Shown piece after piece: positions 26,096 through 35,763 of a DNA stretch of 64,000 bases (positions are counted from its first letter, which is position 1; the number at the start of each line of letters is the position of its first letter). Location of the stretch: contig CAMBNV010000003.1 of assembly GCA_945869195.1 (NCBI GenBank), positions 1 to 64,000 on the forward strand, in the 5' to 3' direction. The notes below the pieces were generated by a model. The model was not told the DNA's origin. It saw nothing but the letters and a program-made list of their open reading frames with translations, and did no database searches. The translations under genes were made by a program, and so were the position numbers. The stretch comes from Gemmatimonas phototrophica. GTDB lineage: Bacteria > Gemmatimonadota > Gemmatimonadetes > Gemmatimonadales > Gemmatimonadaceae.

Positions 26096-27254
26096 CGGCG
26101 TGACGCGGGGAAGCGCGGCTGCGGTCCGCGCGCTGCTCCTCAGCTGTGCCGTGGCGCTGCGCGCCACGGCACAGCTGGTCCCGGACGTGCGCTTGGAAGC
26201 AGGCTATGCGCGCGTCGACCAGGCGGGTTTCGATCCCGTGAACGCGACACTGCTTGCGCTTTTTTGGCGCAAGCCGACCGACCGCTGGACGCTGTTCACG
26301 AGCGGCAACCTCACCTACGCGCGGGACTCGTTGGCCGCGGCGCAGGGCGTCGCGGCCTTTGCCGTTCCGTGGCGCGCGAACGATCATCTCCGCACCGACT
26401 TCGGTGCCGCCGGCGCTTCGTTCTCGCTGCGGGGCGCGGGGCGCGGTGGCAACGGGAGCGGTTTTCTCCGACAGCATTACGTGCGTGACCAGTGGGGCAG
26501 CTGGGTCGGCACCGCCGCCGGACGCACGGAGCGCGACCGCCGTCGCACCCGCTCCTACGCCGGTGACATCGGCGGCTGGGCCCGTTGGCGATCCCTCTAC
26601 GCGAGCGCTTCGCTCTCGCGACAGAACTCCAACGACTGGCTCCTGCTCCTCGCCTCCGGCCAGACGGCCTCACCGCGCGCCGCGTCGTACGAGCTGGAAG
26701 ACTGGCAGCTCGTCGCCGAGGCGCGCAGGGGACCGCACGAGCTTAGCGCCTCGTGGACCCACCGGCGATCGGTTGCCGGCGCTGACGTGCGCGTGGAGGC
26801 GGTCGCGGTGAACGGTGAACTCCAGTTCAACGACCGATTGACGTTTCTCGCGAGCGCCGGCCGTCAGCTCTCCGATCCGCTGCGCGGTCTGCCCGAGGCG
26901 AACATCATCACCGCATCGCTCCGCCTGAGCTTCGGGCCTAAACCGCTGCCGGTGATGCAACGGGCCACCATCGCTGACGCGCGGTTGATTCCGCGTGTCG
27001 AGGGCGGCGCTCATCTCGTAGTACGTGTCGAGGTGCACGATACAATCACGATCGAAGTGGCGGGTGACTTCTCGGAGTGGAAGCCATTGCCGATCGTACG
27101 CGAGGGCAACGCGTGGGTTGTCCGCGTCGCGCTCCCGCCCGGGAAGTACCGAATCGGTGTCCGTGCCAACCTTGGGCCCTGGCTCGCTCCGCGAAACCTC
27201 GCACGCGTGCGCGACGATTTCGGCGGCGAGTCGGGCCTGTTCGTGATACCTTAA
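26076..27254 (+). CDS. Exported beta-barrel-like protein with C-terminal AMPK/CBM48-like domain
   Basis: A 392-residue protein. After a signal-like stretch (AVRALLLSCAVALRATAQL) it has alternating polar/aromatic strands typical of outer-membrane barrels (RWTLFTSGNLTYARDSLAAAQGVAAF, ASLSRQNSNDWLLLLASGQ, LQFNDRLTFLASAGRQLSDPLRGL, ITASLRLSFGP). The last 77 residues form a second AMPK/CBM48-type domain: TIEVAGDFSEWKPLPI and NAWVVRVALPPGKYRIGVRANLGPW. So the operon codes for two proteins with the same unusual domain on opposite sides of the periplasm. GTG 26076 overlaps the preceding gene by 20 nt; GTG 26100 is an alternative start that still keeps the signal segment. Confidence 0.7.
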   Translation: MAGGNRDGVTRGSAAAVRALLLSCAVALRATAQLVPDVRLEAGYARVDQAGFDPVNATLLALFWRKPTDRWTLFTSGNLTYARDSLAAAQGVAAFAVPWRANDHLRTDFGAAGASFSLRGAGRGGNGSGFLRQHYVRDQWGSWVGTAAGRTERDRRRTRSYAGDIGGWARWRSLYASASLSRQNSNDWLLLLASGQTASPRAASYELEDWQLVAEARRGPHELSASWTHRRSVAGADVRVEAVAVNGELQFNDRLTFLASAGRQLSDPLRGLPEANIITASLRLSFGPKPLPVMQRATIADARLIPRVEGGAHLVVRVEVHDTITIEVAGDFSEWKPLPIVREGNAWVVRVALPPGKYRIGVRANLGPWLAPRNLARVRDDFGGESGLFVIP

Positions 27255-27283
27255 GCCGCAGTATCCCTCTTCTGGAGTCGCCA

Positions 27284-28582
27284 GTGCCCCTGACGTCGCG
27301 TCGCAACTTCCTCGCTGGACTCGCTGGTGCCGGTGTGGCGCTCCCGGTGCTCTCCGAGCGCGCCGCGGCCCAGCTCTTCAAGGCCGAGGCCGTCGCTGGC
27401 TCGCGGAGCGCCGGCGAGCTCGCCAACGACGAGTCGTACTGGTCGGAGATCCAGCGCGCGTTCGACTCCGACCGCACGATGATCAACCTCAACAACGGCG
27501 GCATCTCGCCGACGCCGAGCCATGTGCTCGAGCAGATGATCCGCGATCTGCGGTTCGTCAACGAGCTGCCGGTGGAGCACAACTGGCGCGTGCTCGAGCC
27601 GCGGATGGAGAGCACGCGCCGCGAGCTCGCTAAGGAGTTCGGCTGCGAGACCGAGGAGATGGCGATCACGCGCAACGCTTCGGAGGGTCTCGAGATTATG
27701 ATCCTCGGGATCGACCTCAAGCGCGGCGACGAGGTGATCGTCACCAACCAGAACTACGGGCGGATGATCACCACTTGGCAGCAGCGCGAGCGCCGCGAGG
27801 GGATCGTGCTCAAGCAGGTGAGCTTCCCGGTGCCGCTGCTCGACCCAAAGGTGCTGCTGAAAAACATCGAGGCGGCGATTACGCCGCGCACCAAAGTGAT
27901 CGAGCTCACCCACATCACCAACCTCTCCGGGCAGATTCTCCCGATCCGCGACGTGGTCCGGATGGCGCGCCCGCGCGGGATTGAGGTGTTCGTGGACGGC
28001 GCGCATGCGTTCGCGCACTTCCCGTTCACCCGCGACGAGCTCGAGTGCGACTACTACGCGACGTCACTGCACAAGTGGATGCACGCGCCGATCGGCGCGG
28101 GCTTCCTCTACGTGCGCAAGGAGAAGATCCCCACGCTCTGGCCGCTCATGGGCTCCGACGTGTCGCGGATCGCCAACGTGCGCAAGTATGAGGAGATCGG
28201 CACCCACCCGCAGGCCAACTTCAATGCCGTTTCGGTGGCGATCACCTTCCATCGCGGGATCGGCGCCGAGCGCAAGATCGCGCGGCTCCGCTACTTGCGT
28301 GACCGGTGGGCGAAGGCGCTCCAGGGCGAAAGCCCGCGCGTGCGCGTCCTCACCGAGCTGGGTCCCGACAAGGCGGGCGCAATCTGCATGTTCGGGGTCG
28401 ACGGACTCGACCCGGTGAAGCTCGGCAGTTGGATCTACACCAACTATCGGATCGTGAACACGCCGATCGTGCACCCGGAGTTCAGCGGCATCCGCATCAC
28501 GCCCAGCATCTACACGACGCTCGACGAGATCGACACCTTCGTTGACGCGGTCAAGGTCGCAATCCAGAAGGGCATCGCGTGA
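27284..28582 (+). CDS. Tat-exported class V aminotransferase-fold PLP enzyme
   Basis: PLP-dependent enzyme of the aminotransferase class V/isopenicillin N epimerase-like group. GTG 27284 is preceded by TGGAG at 7 nt, giving 432 residues; the track's start adds 69 unsupported residues. The N-terminus is a twin-arginine signal (SRRNFLAGLAGAGVALP). The body shows MINLNNGGISPTP, ITRNASEGLEIMILG, EVFVDGAHAFAH (Asp for PLP ring N) and TSLHKWMHAPIG with the PLP Lys. Export through Tat as a folded holoenzyme is consistent with a cofactor enzyme acting in the periplasm. Substrate (amino acid epimerase, cysteine desulfurase-like or other) is unknown. Overlaps the EVE gene by 4 nt. Confidence 0.9.
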   Translation: MPLTSRRNFLAGLAGAGVALPVLSERAAAQLFKAEAVAGSRSAGELANDESYWSEIQRAFDSDRTMINLNNGGISPTPSHVLEQMIRDLRFVNELPVEHNWRVLEPRMESTRRELAKEFGCETEEMAITRNASEGLEIMILGIDLKRGDEVIVTNQNYGRMITTWQQRERREGIVLKQVSFPVPLLDPKVLLKNIEAAITPRTKVIELTHITNLSGQILPIRDVVRMARPRGIEVFVDGAHAFAHFPFTRDELECDYYATSLHKWMHAPIGAGFLYVRKEKIPTLWPLMGSDVSRIANVRKYEEIGTHPQANFNAVSVAITFHRGIGAERKIARLRYLRDRWAKALQGESPRVRVLTELGPDKAGAICMFGVDGLDPVKLGSWIYTNYRIVNTPIVHPEFSGIRITPSIYTTLDEIDTFVDAVKVAIQKGIA

Positions 28583-29037
28583 GTCATTGGCTCCTCAAGT
28601 CCGAAGAGGAGGTCTTCGCGTTCGCCGATCTGCTAAACGCTCCGAAGAAGACGACACACTGGGACGGCGTCAGGAACTATCAGGCGCGCAACACACTGCG
28701 GGACCTCATGAAGAAGGGTGATCAGCTCTTCTTCTATCACTCGAGGTCAGAAGCGATCGGGATCGCGGGGATCTGCGAGGTGGTGCGCGAAGGGTATCCC
28801 GACTACACCGCGCTCGATCCTGCACACGAGCACTTCGATCCGAAGTCCAAATCCGACGCTCCCACCTGGTTCATGGTGGACGTCAAGGCGGTGAGGGCGT
28901 TCCCACGGGTCATCACGCTCGCGGAGCTCAAGGGCGTGAAGGGGCTCGAGAAGATGGTGCTGCTGCAGAAGGGGAGCCGACTAAGCGTGCAGCCGGTCTC
29001 GGCGGCGGAGTGGGGGATTGTCTGCGGGATGGAGTGA
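28579..29037 (+). CDS. EVE domain-containing protein
   Basis: A 152-residue single-domain protein of the EVE/PUA-like family, known from THYN1 and bacterial homologues that bind modified bases. Diagnostic segments: HWLLKSEEEVFAF, THWDGVRNYQARNTLRDLMKKGDQLFFYHS (the W-x-G-V-R-N-x-x-A-R core), GIAGICEVVREGYPDYTALDP and WFMVDVKAVRAFPRVITLAELK. Start GTG 28579 overlaps the stop of the PLP enzyme (GTGA). The gene ends where the convergent decarboxylase gene begins (zero-gap junction). Confidence 0.93.
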   Translation: MSHWLLKSEEEVFAFADLLNAPKKTTHWDGVRNYQARNTLRDLMKKGDQLFFYHSRSEAIGIAGICEVVREGYPDYTALDPAHEHFDPKSKSDAPTWFMVDVKAVRAFPRVITLAELKGVKGLEKMVLLQKGSRLSVQPVSAAEWGIVCGME

Positions 29038-29040
29038 TCA
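29035..29040. other. Zero-gap convergent stop-stop junction TGATCA
   Basis: TGA of the EVE gene (29035-29037) is immediately followed by TCA, the reverse complement of the decarboxylase stop (29038-29040). The two convergent genes have no intergenic space, so no terminator can be entirely outside coding sequence. Confidence 0.95.
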
Positions 29041-30504
29041 GGCCGTCACGACGGCCGCGCGTCCTATCCGCACCACGGCCTCAACCAGCGCATCGAAGTC
29101 GGCGTCCCGTGAGCGGTGATTCGAGATCGCAACGCGGATCGAGAACCGTCCGCCGATCACCGTCCCGCTCGGCACGGCGATCCCCTGCTCCTGCAGCTGG
29201 ATCAGAATCTCACGGTTGAGCGCGTCGAGCGCCCCGTCATCCAGTCCCGGTGCGAGGTACCGGAAGTTCACAATATTGAGCGGCGCGGGCGCGAGGAGCT
29301 CGAGAGCGGGGTGGGAGCTCACGAGTGAGGCGAGTCGGCTCGCCTGCGCCACGTTGCGCGCGATGTGCTGGCCGAGCGTGTCGGTGCCGGTCGCGCGGAA
29401 CCGCATCCAGACTTTGAGCGCCTTAAAGCTACGCGTGAGTTCAATGCCGCGGTCGGCGAAGAAAACGCCGCTCTGCGCCATGAGTCCACGTTTTTCGCTC
29501 GCGAGGTAGGCCCCCTGCGCCGAAAAGGTCTCGACGAGGTCGGCGTCGTTGCGCACGAGCACACAGGCGACGTCGAACGGCAGATACCCCCACTTGTGCA
29601 GATCGAACGCGAGCGAGTCGGCACGCTCCTGGCCGCTCACCTGAGCCGCGACCTCGGGTGCGAGCGCCGCCATCGCACCGAACGCACCGTCCACATGGAA
29701 CCAGAGCTGCTCGCGCTCGGCGAGATCGGCGAGGGCGTTCAGGTCGTCCGTCGCGCCAGTCTGCACCGTGCCCGCCGTGCCAATCACGCAGAACGGACGG
29801 TGCCCTGCGGCGCGGTCGGCGGTGATCATCGACTGCATCGCGGCGACGTCGACGGTGTAGTCGTCGCGCACCGGCACGCGGCGAAAGGCCCCATGGCCGA
29901 GGCCGAGGAGTTCGCACGCTTTCTTGAGCCAACCGTGCGTCTCGGTGCTGCCGTACACGAGGAGTGTGGGATGGTCACCCTGCAGTCCCTCGGCGCGCAC
30001 GTCAAAGCCGGCCCCCTTCTGGCGAGCGACCGCGAGGCAGAGGTCGTTCGCCATGGTGCCACCACTCACCAGGATTCCGCCGGCGGTCGCGGGGAAGCCC
30101 ATGAGCTCGGCGCACCACCGGAGCACCTGCCGCTCCACCAGCACCGGCGACTGTTCGAACCCGCCGACGTTGGGGTTCATCACAGACGCGAGAAAGTCAT
30201 CCATTGCGGCCTGCGGTGTACCGGTGCCCATCACCCAGCCCCAGAACCGGGGGTGGATGTTGCCGTTGGGGAAGGGGCGCACGTCGGCGAGGAACTCCTC
30301 GTAGACGGCCGCGTCACCCATGCCGGCGCGCGGGAGCGGCTCGCTTGTAAGGCGTTCGCGTACCGCGGCCGGCATTGGCGTCCAGGTGGGGCGCTCGCGC
30401 ACATCGCGCAGGTAGTCGAGCGACTCGTCGACCATCCGGTGCGCGAGGGTGCGGTACTGCTCCCAGTCGTCTGGGTCGAGCGGCGGGATGGCGGTGTCGG
30501 TCAT
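29038..30504 (-). CDS. PLP-dependent group II decarboxylase (aromatic-L-amino-acid decarboxylase type)
   Basis: A 488-residue decarboxylase of the DDC/GAD/HDC/TyrDC family, start at ATG 30504 (MTDTAIPPLDPDDWEQYRTLAHRMVDESLDYL). It has NIHPRFWGWVMGTGTPQAAMDDFLASVMNPNVGG, GILVSGGTMANDLCLAVAR, YGSTETHGWLKKA, CVIGTAGTVQTGATDDL, WFHVDGAFGA (PLP Asp) and SLAFDLHKWGYLPFDVAC with the Schiff-base Lys (HKW). This pattern fits aromatic amino acid or related decarboxylation, but specificity is not readable. Single gene upstream of the TauE-like permease on the same strand, separated by 49 nt. Confidence 0.93.
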   Translation of the reverse strand: MTDTAIPPLDPDDWEQYRTLAHRMVDESLDYLRDVRERPTWTPMPAAVRERLTSEPLPRAGMGDAAVYEEFLADVRPFPNGNIHPRFWGWVMGTGTPQAAMDDFLASVMNPNVGGFEQSPVLVERQVLRWCAELMGFPATAGGILVSGGTMANDLCLAVARQKGAGFDVRAEGLQGDHPTLLVYGSTETHGWLKKACELLGLGHGAFRRVPVRDDYTVDVAAMQSMITADRAAGHRPFCVIGTAGTVQTGATDDLNALADLAEREQLWFHVDGAFGAMAALAPEVAAQVSGQERADSLAFDLHKWGYLPFDVACVLVRNDADLVETFSAQGAYLASEKRGLMAQSGVFFADRGIELTRSFKALKVWMRFRATGTDTLGQHIARNVAQASRLASLVSSHPALELLAPAPLNIVNFRYLAPGLDDGALDALNREILIQLQEQGIAVPSGTVIGGRFSIRVAISNHRSRDADFDALVEAVVRIGRAAVVTA

Positions 30505-30553
30505 GAGGGAAATCTCTACGGGCGCAATCGCGAGCGCGACCCGGACATTGCGC

Positions 30554-31342
30554 TCAGATGAGTCCGAACAGCATCGCGAGGCCGGAGCCGAGCCCGATCG
30601 CGACGATGGCGCGGCGGACCCAGAGCTGCCCGACGCGCTGCGCCAGCAGCGAGCCGCCGAGGCCGCCGAGTGTCGCCCCAACGGCCATCGCGAGGGCGAT
30701 CGGCCAGTCGACGATCCCGCTCGCGGCGAAGATGACAACCGCGACGAGATTCATGACGCCACCGCCCCAGTTCTTGAGGCCATTCATCTGGTGGATGTTC
30801 GTCAGGCCCATGAGGCCGAAGGCGGCGAGCATGAGGATGCCGGCGCCCGCGCCGAAGTAGCCGCCGTAGATGCCGACCAGCAGTTGATAGAAGAGGAACG
30901 GCGCGGCGGGGGGGCGCAGGGTGCCGTCGGCGAGCTGGATGCTTTGCGCCGACGCCGAGCCGCGAAAGTGGCTGAGCAGCGGCTTCTGGGCCATGAAGAG
31001 CGTGGTTGCGCCCAAGATGAGCCAGGGGACGATCGCGGCGAAGCGCTGTTCCGGGGTGACCAGCAGCAGGAGGGCGCCGATGATCCCGCCGACTAGGCTC
31101 GGAATGGCGAAAGCGACGGCCCAGCGACGGGCGCCGCGCAGTTCGGCGCGGTAGCCCCAGAACGAGGTGACGGTGCCGGACAGGAGGGCAACAGTCGAGG
31201 TCGCGTTGGCCGTCACCATCGGGATGCCGAGGGCGACGAGGGCGGGGAAGGTGACGAGCGTGCCTCCGCCGGCAACCGCGTTCATGGCCGCGCCTACGGC
31301 CGCTGCGAGGGCGACGAGGGGGAGGAGGAGTGGGTCTTCCAG
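30554..31342 (-). CDS. TauE/SafE family sulfite/anion permease, probable CTG start
   Basis: Inner-membrane permease of the TSUP family with repeated Gly-rich membrane segments: AAMNAVAGGGTLVTFPALVALGIPMVTANATSTVALLSGT, IPSLVGGIIGALLLLV, PFLFYQLLVGIYGGYFGAGAGILML and GLKNWGGGVMNLVAVVIFAASGIVDWPIALAM, the two-fold TauE repeat. The track starts at ATG 31285, which cuts the first membrane helix. Reading upstream the frame stays open to a TAA at 31354-31352, and a CTG at 31342 gives EDPLLLPLVALAAAVGAAMN, completing helix 1. I extend the CDS to that CTG on membrane-topology grounds (ATG 31285 is the fallback). Substrate unknown. Confidence 0.75.
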   Translation of the reverse strand: MEDPLLLPLVALAAAVGAAMNAVAGGGTLVTFPALVALGIPMVTANATSTVALLSGTVTSFWGYRAELRGARRWAVAFAIPSLVGGIIGALLLLVTPEQRFAAIVPWLILGATTLFMAQKPLLSHFRGSASAQSIQLADGTLRPPAAPFLFYQLLVGIYGGYFGAGAGILMLAAFGLMGLTNIHQMNGLKNWGGGVMNLVAVVIFAASGIVDWPIALAMAVGATLGGLGGSLLAQRVGQLWVRRAIVAIGLGSGLAMLFGLI

Positions 31343-31535
31343 GCGAGTGACTTAAGGGGAGAGGGCGCGCGGGGTCGGGGCAGAGTCGAGCGGTAAGAAT
31401 AGCTCAGACTCGGAGTGGAAGTACTTGTGGCTGCGGCCGATGATATCTTTTACTGGCGCCGACCGACCTTTGGCGCCCCACTCGGCCCGTGCGATGCCAC
31501 GGCCGGGATTCACCCACCAGTTGGGACTCCAAGCG

Positions 31536-32879
<1,344 letters not shown>

Positions 32880-32891
32880 TCGAACAGGAGG

Positions 32892-32931
32892 GGTGAGGTG
32901 TGAGGAGGGCCGTCCGCTCTCACCTCTCACC
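32892..32931. terminator. Imperfect inverted repeat shared by citrate synthase and mutY 3' ends
   Basis: GGTGAGGTGTGAG (32892-32904) pairs with CTCACCTCTCACC (32919-32931) with two mismatches, around a 14-nt loop. It is located after the citrate synthase stop and overlaps the mutY stop (32920-32922), so it could terminate both convergent transcripts. No strong U-run on either side. Confidence 0.5.
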
Positions 32932-33675
32932 TGACATCCGTTGGAACGTCTTGCAGACCCCGCCTAGCGGGCAGATCTCACAGCGCTTCACTCTGGCCGT
33001 GCACACCAGCGCTCCGAGCTCTATCAGTGCCTGATTATGCACCCACGTCGCTTTGCCGGTGCGAGGGAGCGTAGCCTCGGTGATCGCCCAGATCCGCTTC
33101 TGGTCGCGCGCGCGCTTTGGGTGGAGGCGTGGAGCGAATACACGCGTGATCAGACGCGCGACGTTGGTGTCCACGAGTGCGGCGCGGCGCTCGAATGCGA
33201 AACTCGAGACCGCGCCGGCAGTGTACGCACCGATGCCGGGGAGTCTGCGCAGCGACTCGGCCTCGGCAGGTAGCGTGGCTCCATTCTTCGGCGAGCCGTT
33301 TGCGCGTGCGGTGGCGGAATCGCCCCACGCTGCGGCGCCTTCACGCACCACCGCGCGCGAGAGCTTGTGCAGGTTCCGCGCACGAGCGTAGTAGCCGAGT
33401 CCTTCCCATGCTGCGACGACATGCGTCTCGCGCGCGTCGGCCAGTACCTCGAGAGTGGGGAAGCGCTCCAGGAAACGCGGGTAGAACTCCATCACGCGCG
33501 CGACCTGAGTCTGCTGGAGCATCAGCTCTGAGACGAGGATCTGATACGGATCTCGCGTATTGCGCCAGGGGAGATCGCGGGCATTGCGCCGGTACCAGAC
33601 GCGAAGACGCGAGCCGAAGGTGCGGAGCGCGTCAGGGTCGAGGCGAGGGGAGCGTGACGTGGTGCGCGGGGGCAT
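32920..33675 (-). CDS. mutY: A/G-specific adenine glycosylase (short form)
   Basis: Removes adenine mispaired with 8-oxoguanine; works with the Nth-type repair seen earlier in the window. From ATG 33675 (MPPRTTSRSPRLD) it is 251 residues. Catalytic Glu and the Gln pocket are in LVSELMLQQTQVARV, HhH in RRLPGIGAYTAGAVS, Asp in ALVDTNVARLI, and the [4Fe-4S] motif C-x6-C-x2-C-x5-C in CTARVKRCEICPLGGVC. The C-terminal NUDIX-like domain that reads 8-oxoG in full-length MutY is absent: the protein stops just after the cluster. Starts one base after the NiCoT-like gene stop. Confidence 0.93.
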   Translation of the reverse strand: MPPRTTSRSPRLDPDALRTFGSRLRVWYRRNARDLPWRNTRDPYQILVSELMLQQTQVARVMEFYPRFLERFPTLEVLADARETHVVAAWEGLGYYARARNLHKLSRAVVREGAAAWGDSATARANGSPKNGATLPAEAESLRRLPGIGAYTAGAVSSFAFERRAALVDTNVARLITRVFAPRLHPKRARDQKRIWAITEATLPRTGKATWVHNQALIELGALVCTARVKRCEICPLGGVCKTFQRMSGER

Positions 33676-33676
33676 T

Positions 33677-34315
33677 TCAGCGCGGATCCCAGGTCGGAAT
33701 CTCCGCAAAGAGACCGCCGTCGACGATTAACTCACGAGCCAGCAGCAACCCGACTACAATGTTTAGCGCGCCCGCCACCAGCCGGATCCTCGACTGAAAG
33801 CGCATCACCCGCGCGCCGGCGTACCAGGCGGGCACTGCGAGCAGCATCGTGACGACCATCATCCCCAGGATTGTGCCGAGCCCGAAGACGAACAGGTAGA
33901 CGAGCGATGCGACGGTCCCGCGGATCGTTGCCAGGACAAGCAGCACGACCGCGGCACTACCGGCCAGGCCATGCACGAGACCCACGAGGAACGGCCGGAT
34001 CGTCGCGCGCGGTGCGTCGTCGCGCGCGCGCAGAGTGGTGAACCCGAGCGTGATGAGCATGAGCGCCACACTGAACTCGAGCCCGAGCCCGATGCGCGGG
34101 GGGATCACCAGCCGGAAGGCCACGATCGTCCCGCCGACCACGAGCAACGTGAGTGTGTGCCCGATCCCCCAGAGCGCACCGATGCCCGCTGCGCGGGCGA
34201 GCGACCGCTCGCGCGCGACAATCGCCGTCACCGCGACCACATGGTCGGCGTCCGTGGCGTGGCGGAGGCCCAGGAGGGCGCCTAGGATGATCGCGGTGAT
34301 GGGAGGTTGGAGCAT
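33677..34315 (-). CDS. NiCoT/HoxN-like nickel/cobalt permease
   Basis: A 212-residue membrane protein with the metal-transport signature in its first helix, LGLRHATDADHVVAVTAIVAR (the HxxxxDH motif of nickel/cobalt permeases), a second GIGALWGIGHTLTLLVVGGTIVAF and a GLVHGLAGSAAVVLLVLATI segment. At 212 residues it is much shorter than classical NiCoT (about 350) and resembles the UreH/high-affinity-nickel-like short subfamily. Plausible role is Ni or Co uptake, the latter for B12 enzymes in this region, but the substrate is not proven. Next on the strand is mutY, one base away. Confidence 0.75.
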   Translation of the reverse strand: MLQPPITAIILGALLGLRHATDADHVVAVTAIVARERSLARAAGIGALWGIGHTLTLLVVGGTIVAFRLVIPPRIGLGLEFSVALMLITLGFTTLRARDDAPRATIRPFLVGLVHGLAGSAAVVLLVLATIRGTVASLVYLFVFGLGTILGMMVVTMLLAVPAWYAGARVMRFQSRIRLVAGALNIVVGLLLARELIVDGGLFAEIPTWDPR

Positions 34316-34399
34316 CGTGGAATCTGTGGTGCAGGGGGAGCGATGAGGAGGGTGCGTACGAGTGCGTGACGGTGTGCGTGATGCGATCTGCCCCCGCCC

Positions 34400-35680
34400 T
34401 TAGCTGACCTTCTTGGTCTTCTTCTTGAGGAAGTCCATCAGGATGAACTGGCCCAGCGTCATGGTGTTCGTGAAGTAGGCCCGTCCGCGCGTGATCGTGC
34501 TGACCATCTTCACGAACTCTACGAGCGCGGCGTCGCGCGCGAGCATGAACGTGTTCACCGGGATCGCAGCCTTGCGGCATGCAGCCACCTCGGTGAGCGT
34601 CTCCTGCAGCACGAACGCGTCGAGCCCCATCGCGTTCTTGTAGATCCGCCCGTCGGGCAGGGTGAGCGCGCTGGGCTTGCCATCGGTGATCATCACGATC
34701 TGGCGCATGTCCTTCTTCTGCGCCATCAACAGCCGTCGGGCGAGCTTGAGTCCCGCAGCGGTATTGGTGTGATACGGCCCCACCTGTGCCTTGGCGAGCG
34801 CCCCCATCGGGATCTCCTCGGCGGAATCGTGAAAGAGCACGATCCTGATCGTGTCGCCAGGGAACGAGGTCTGAATCAGATGCGTGAGCGCGAGCGCGAC
34901 CTTCTTGGCCGGCGTGAAGCGGTCCTCGCCGTAGAGGATCATCGAGTGCGAGCAGTCGAGGATGAGGACGGTCGCACAGCTCGAGCGGTACTCACTCTGC
35001 CGTACCATGAGGTCGGTGTACTCGAGGTCCATCGGTACGTCGATGGACCCAGTGCGGAGCATCGAGTTCTTGAGCGTTTCAGTGATGTCGAGGTTGAGGA
35101 CGTCGCCGAACTCGTACGGCTTACTGCCCGCGTCGGACTCGATCCCGGTCGCCAGCTGCGGCGTGTCGTGCGACCCGAAGCTGCTCTTGCCGAGCCCGCC
35201 GAGGATCCCACGCAGCGATTTGTAGCCTAAGAAGTCGATGCCCTTAGCGGTGAGGTCGAACTGGACATCCTGTGCGGCGGCCTTCGCGAGACCGCCTGAA
35301 CCGAGCACTGGCTGATGGCCCGAGGGCGCCTGGGGCGGTTGCTCGGTCTTGAGGAAGCCTTCCTTGATGAGACGCTGGACGATCTCGTCGAGGAGCGTCG
35401 AGAGTTTTTCCTCCGAGAGGTCGTCTCCGTCGCCGCGGAGGGCCTCGAGCATCTCGGGCGTGAACTGTCCGCTCTGAATGAGCGCGTCGAGAATCGCCTG
35501 GCGAAGCCCGTCGATCGACCGATCGCCGCCCTGGTGCTCGTCGTCGCCCCACGGATTCGACGGCCCACCGCCGGCGAATCCCGATTGCAGCAGGAAGTCC
35601 GCGAGGTTGTTGAGCAGTGATTGGAGATCCACCGCGTCGGCGGACTCGGGGCTGAACTTACTGTAGGTGTGGAATCGCAT
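34400..35680 (-). CDS. VWA domain protein, probable partner of the MoxR ATPase
   Basis: A 426-residue cytoplasmic protein. N-terminal helical region (DLQSLLNNLADFLLQSGFAGG) and an Asp/Glu-rich stretch are followed by a von Willebrand A domain (about 240-426) with a MIDAS-like set: VLILDCSHSMILYGEDRF (DxSxS), HTNTAAGLKLARR (Thr) and MITDGKPSALTL (Asp). It has the length and layout of VWA proteins that pair with MoxR-type ATPases, and such an ATPase is encoded two genes away, across the MFS gene. SD AGAGGG precedes the ATG. Divergent from the MFS gene with 83 nt between starts. Confidence 0.85.
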   Translation of the reverse strand: MRFHTYSKFSPESADAVDLQSLLNNLADFLLQSGFAGGGPSNPWGDDEHQGGDRSIDGLRQAILDALIQSGQFTPEMLEALRGDGDDLSEEKLSTLLDEIVQRLIKEGFLKTEQPPQAPSGHQPVLGSGGLAKAAAQDVQFDLTAKGIDFLGYKSLRGILGGLGKSSFGSHDTPQLATGIESDAGSKPYEFGDVLNLDITETLKNSMLRTGSIDVPMDLEYTDLMVRQSEYRSSCATVLILDCSHSMILYGEDRFTPAKKVALALTHLIQTSFPGDTIRIVLFHDSAEEIPMGALAKAQVGPYHTNTAAGLKLARRLLMAQKKDMRQIVMITDGKPSALTLPDGRIYKNAMGLDAFVLQETLTEVAACRKAAIPVNTFMLARDAALVEFVKMVSTITRGRAYFTNTMTLGQFILMDFLKKKTKKVS

Positions 35681-35763
35681 GGGTGCCCTCTCTCACCGAA
35701 GAATACCTACCGGAAGGTACACTGCCACTGGGGAGTGAGACCCGCCACCTTTCCAGCACGCCA

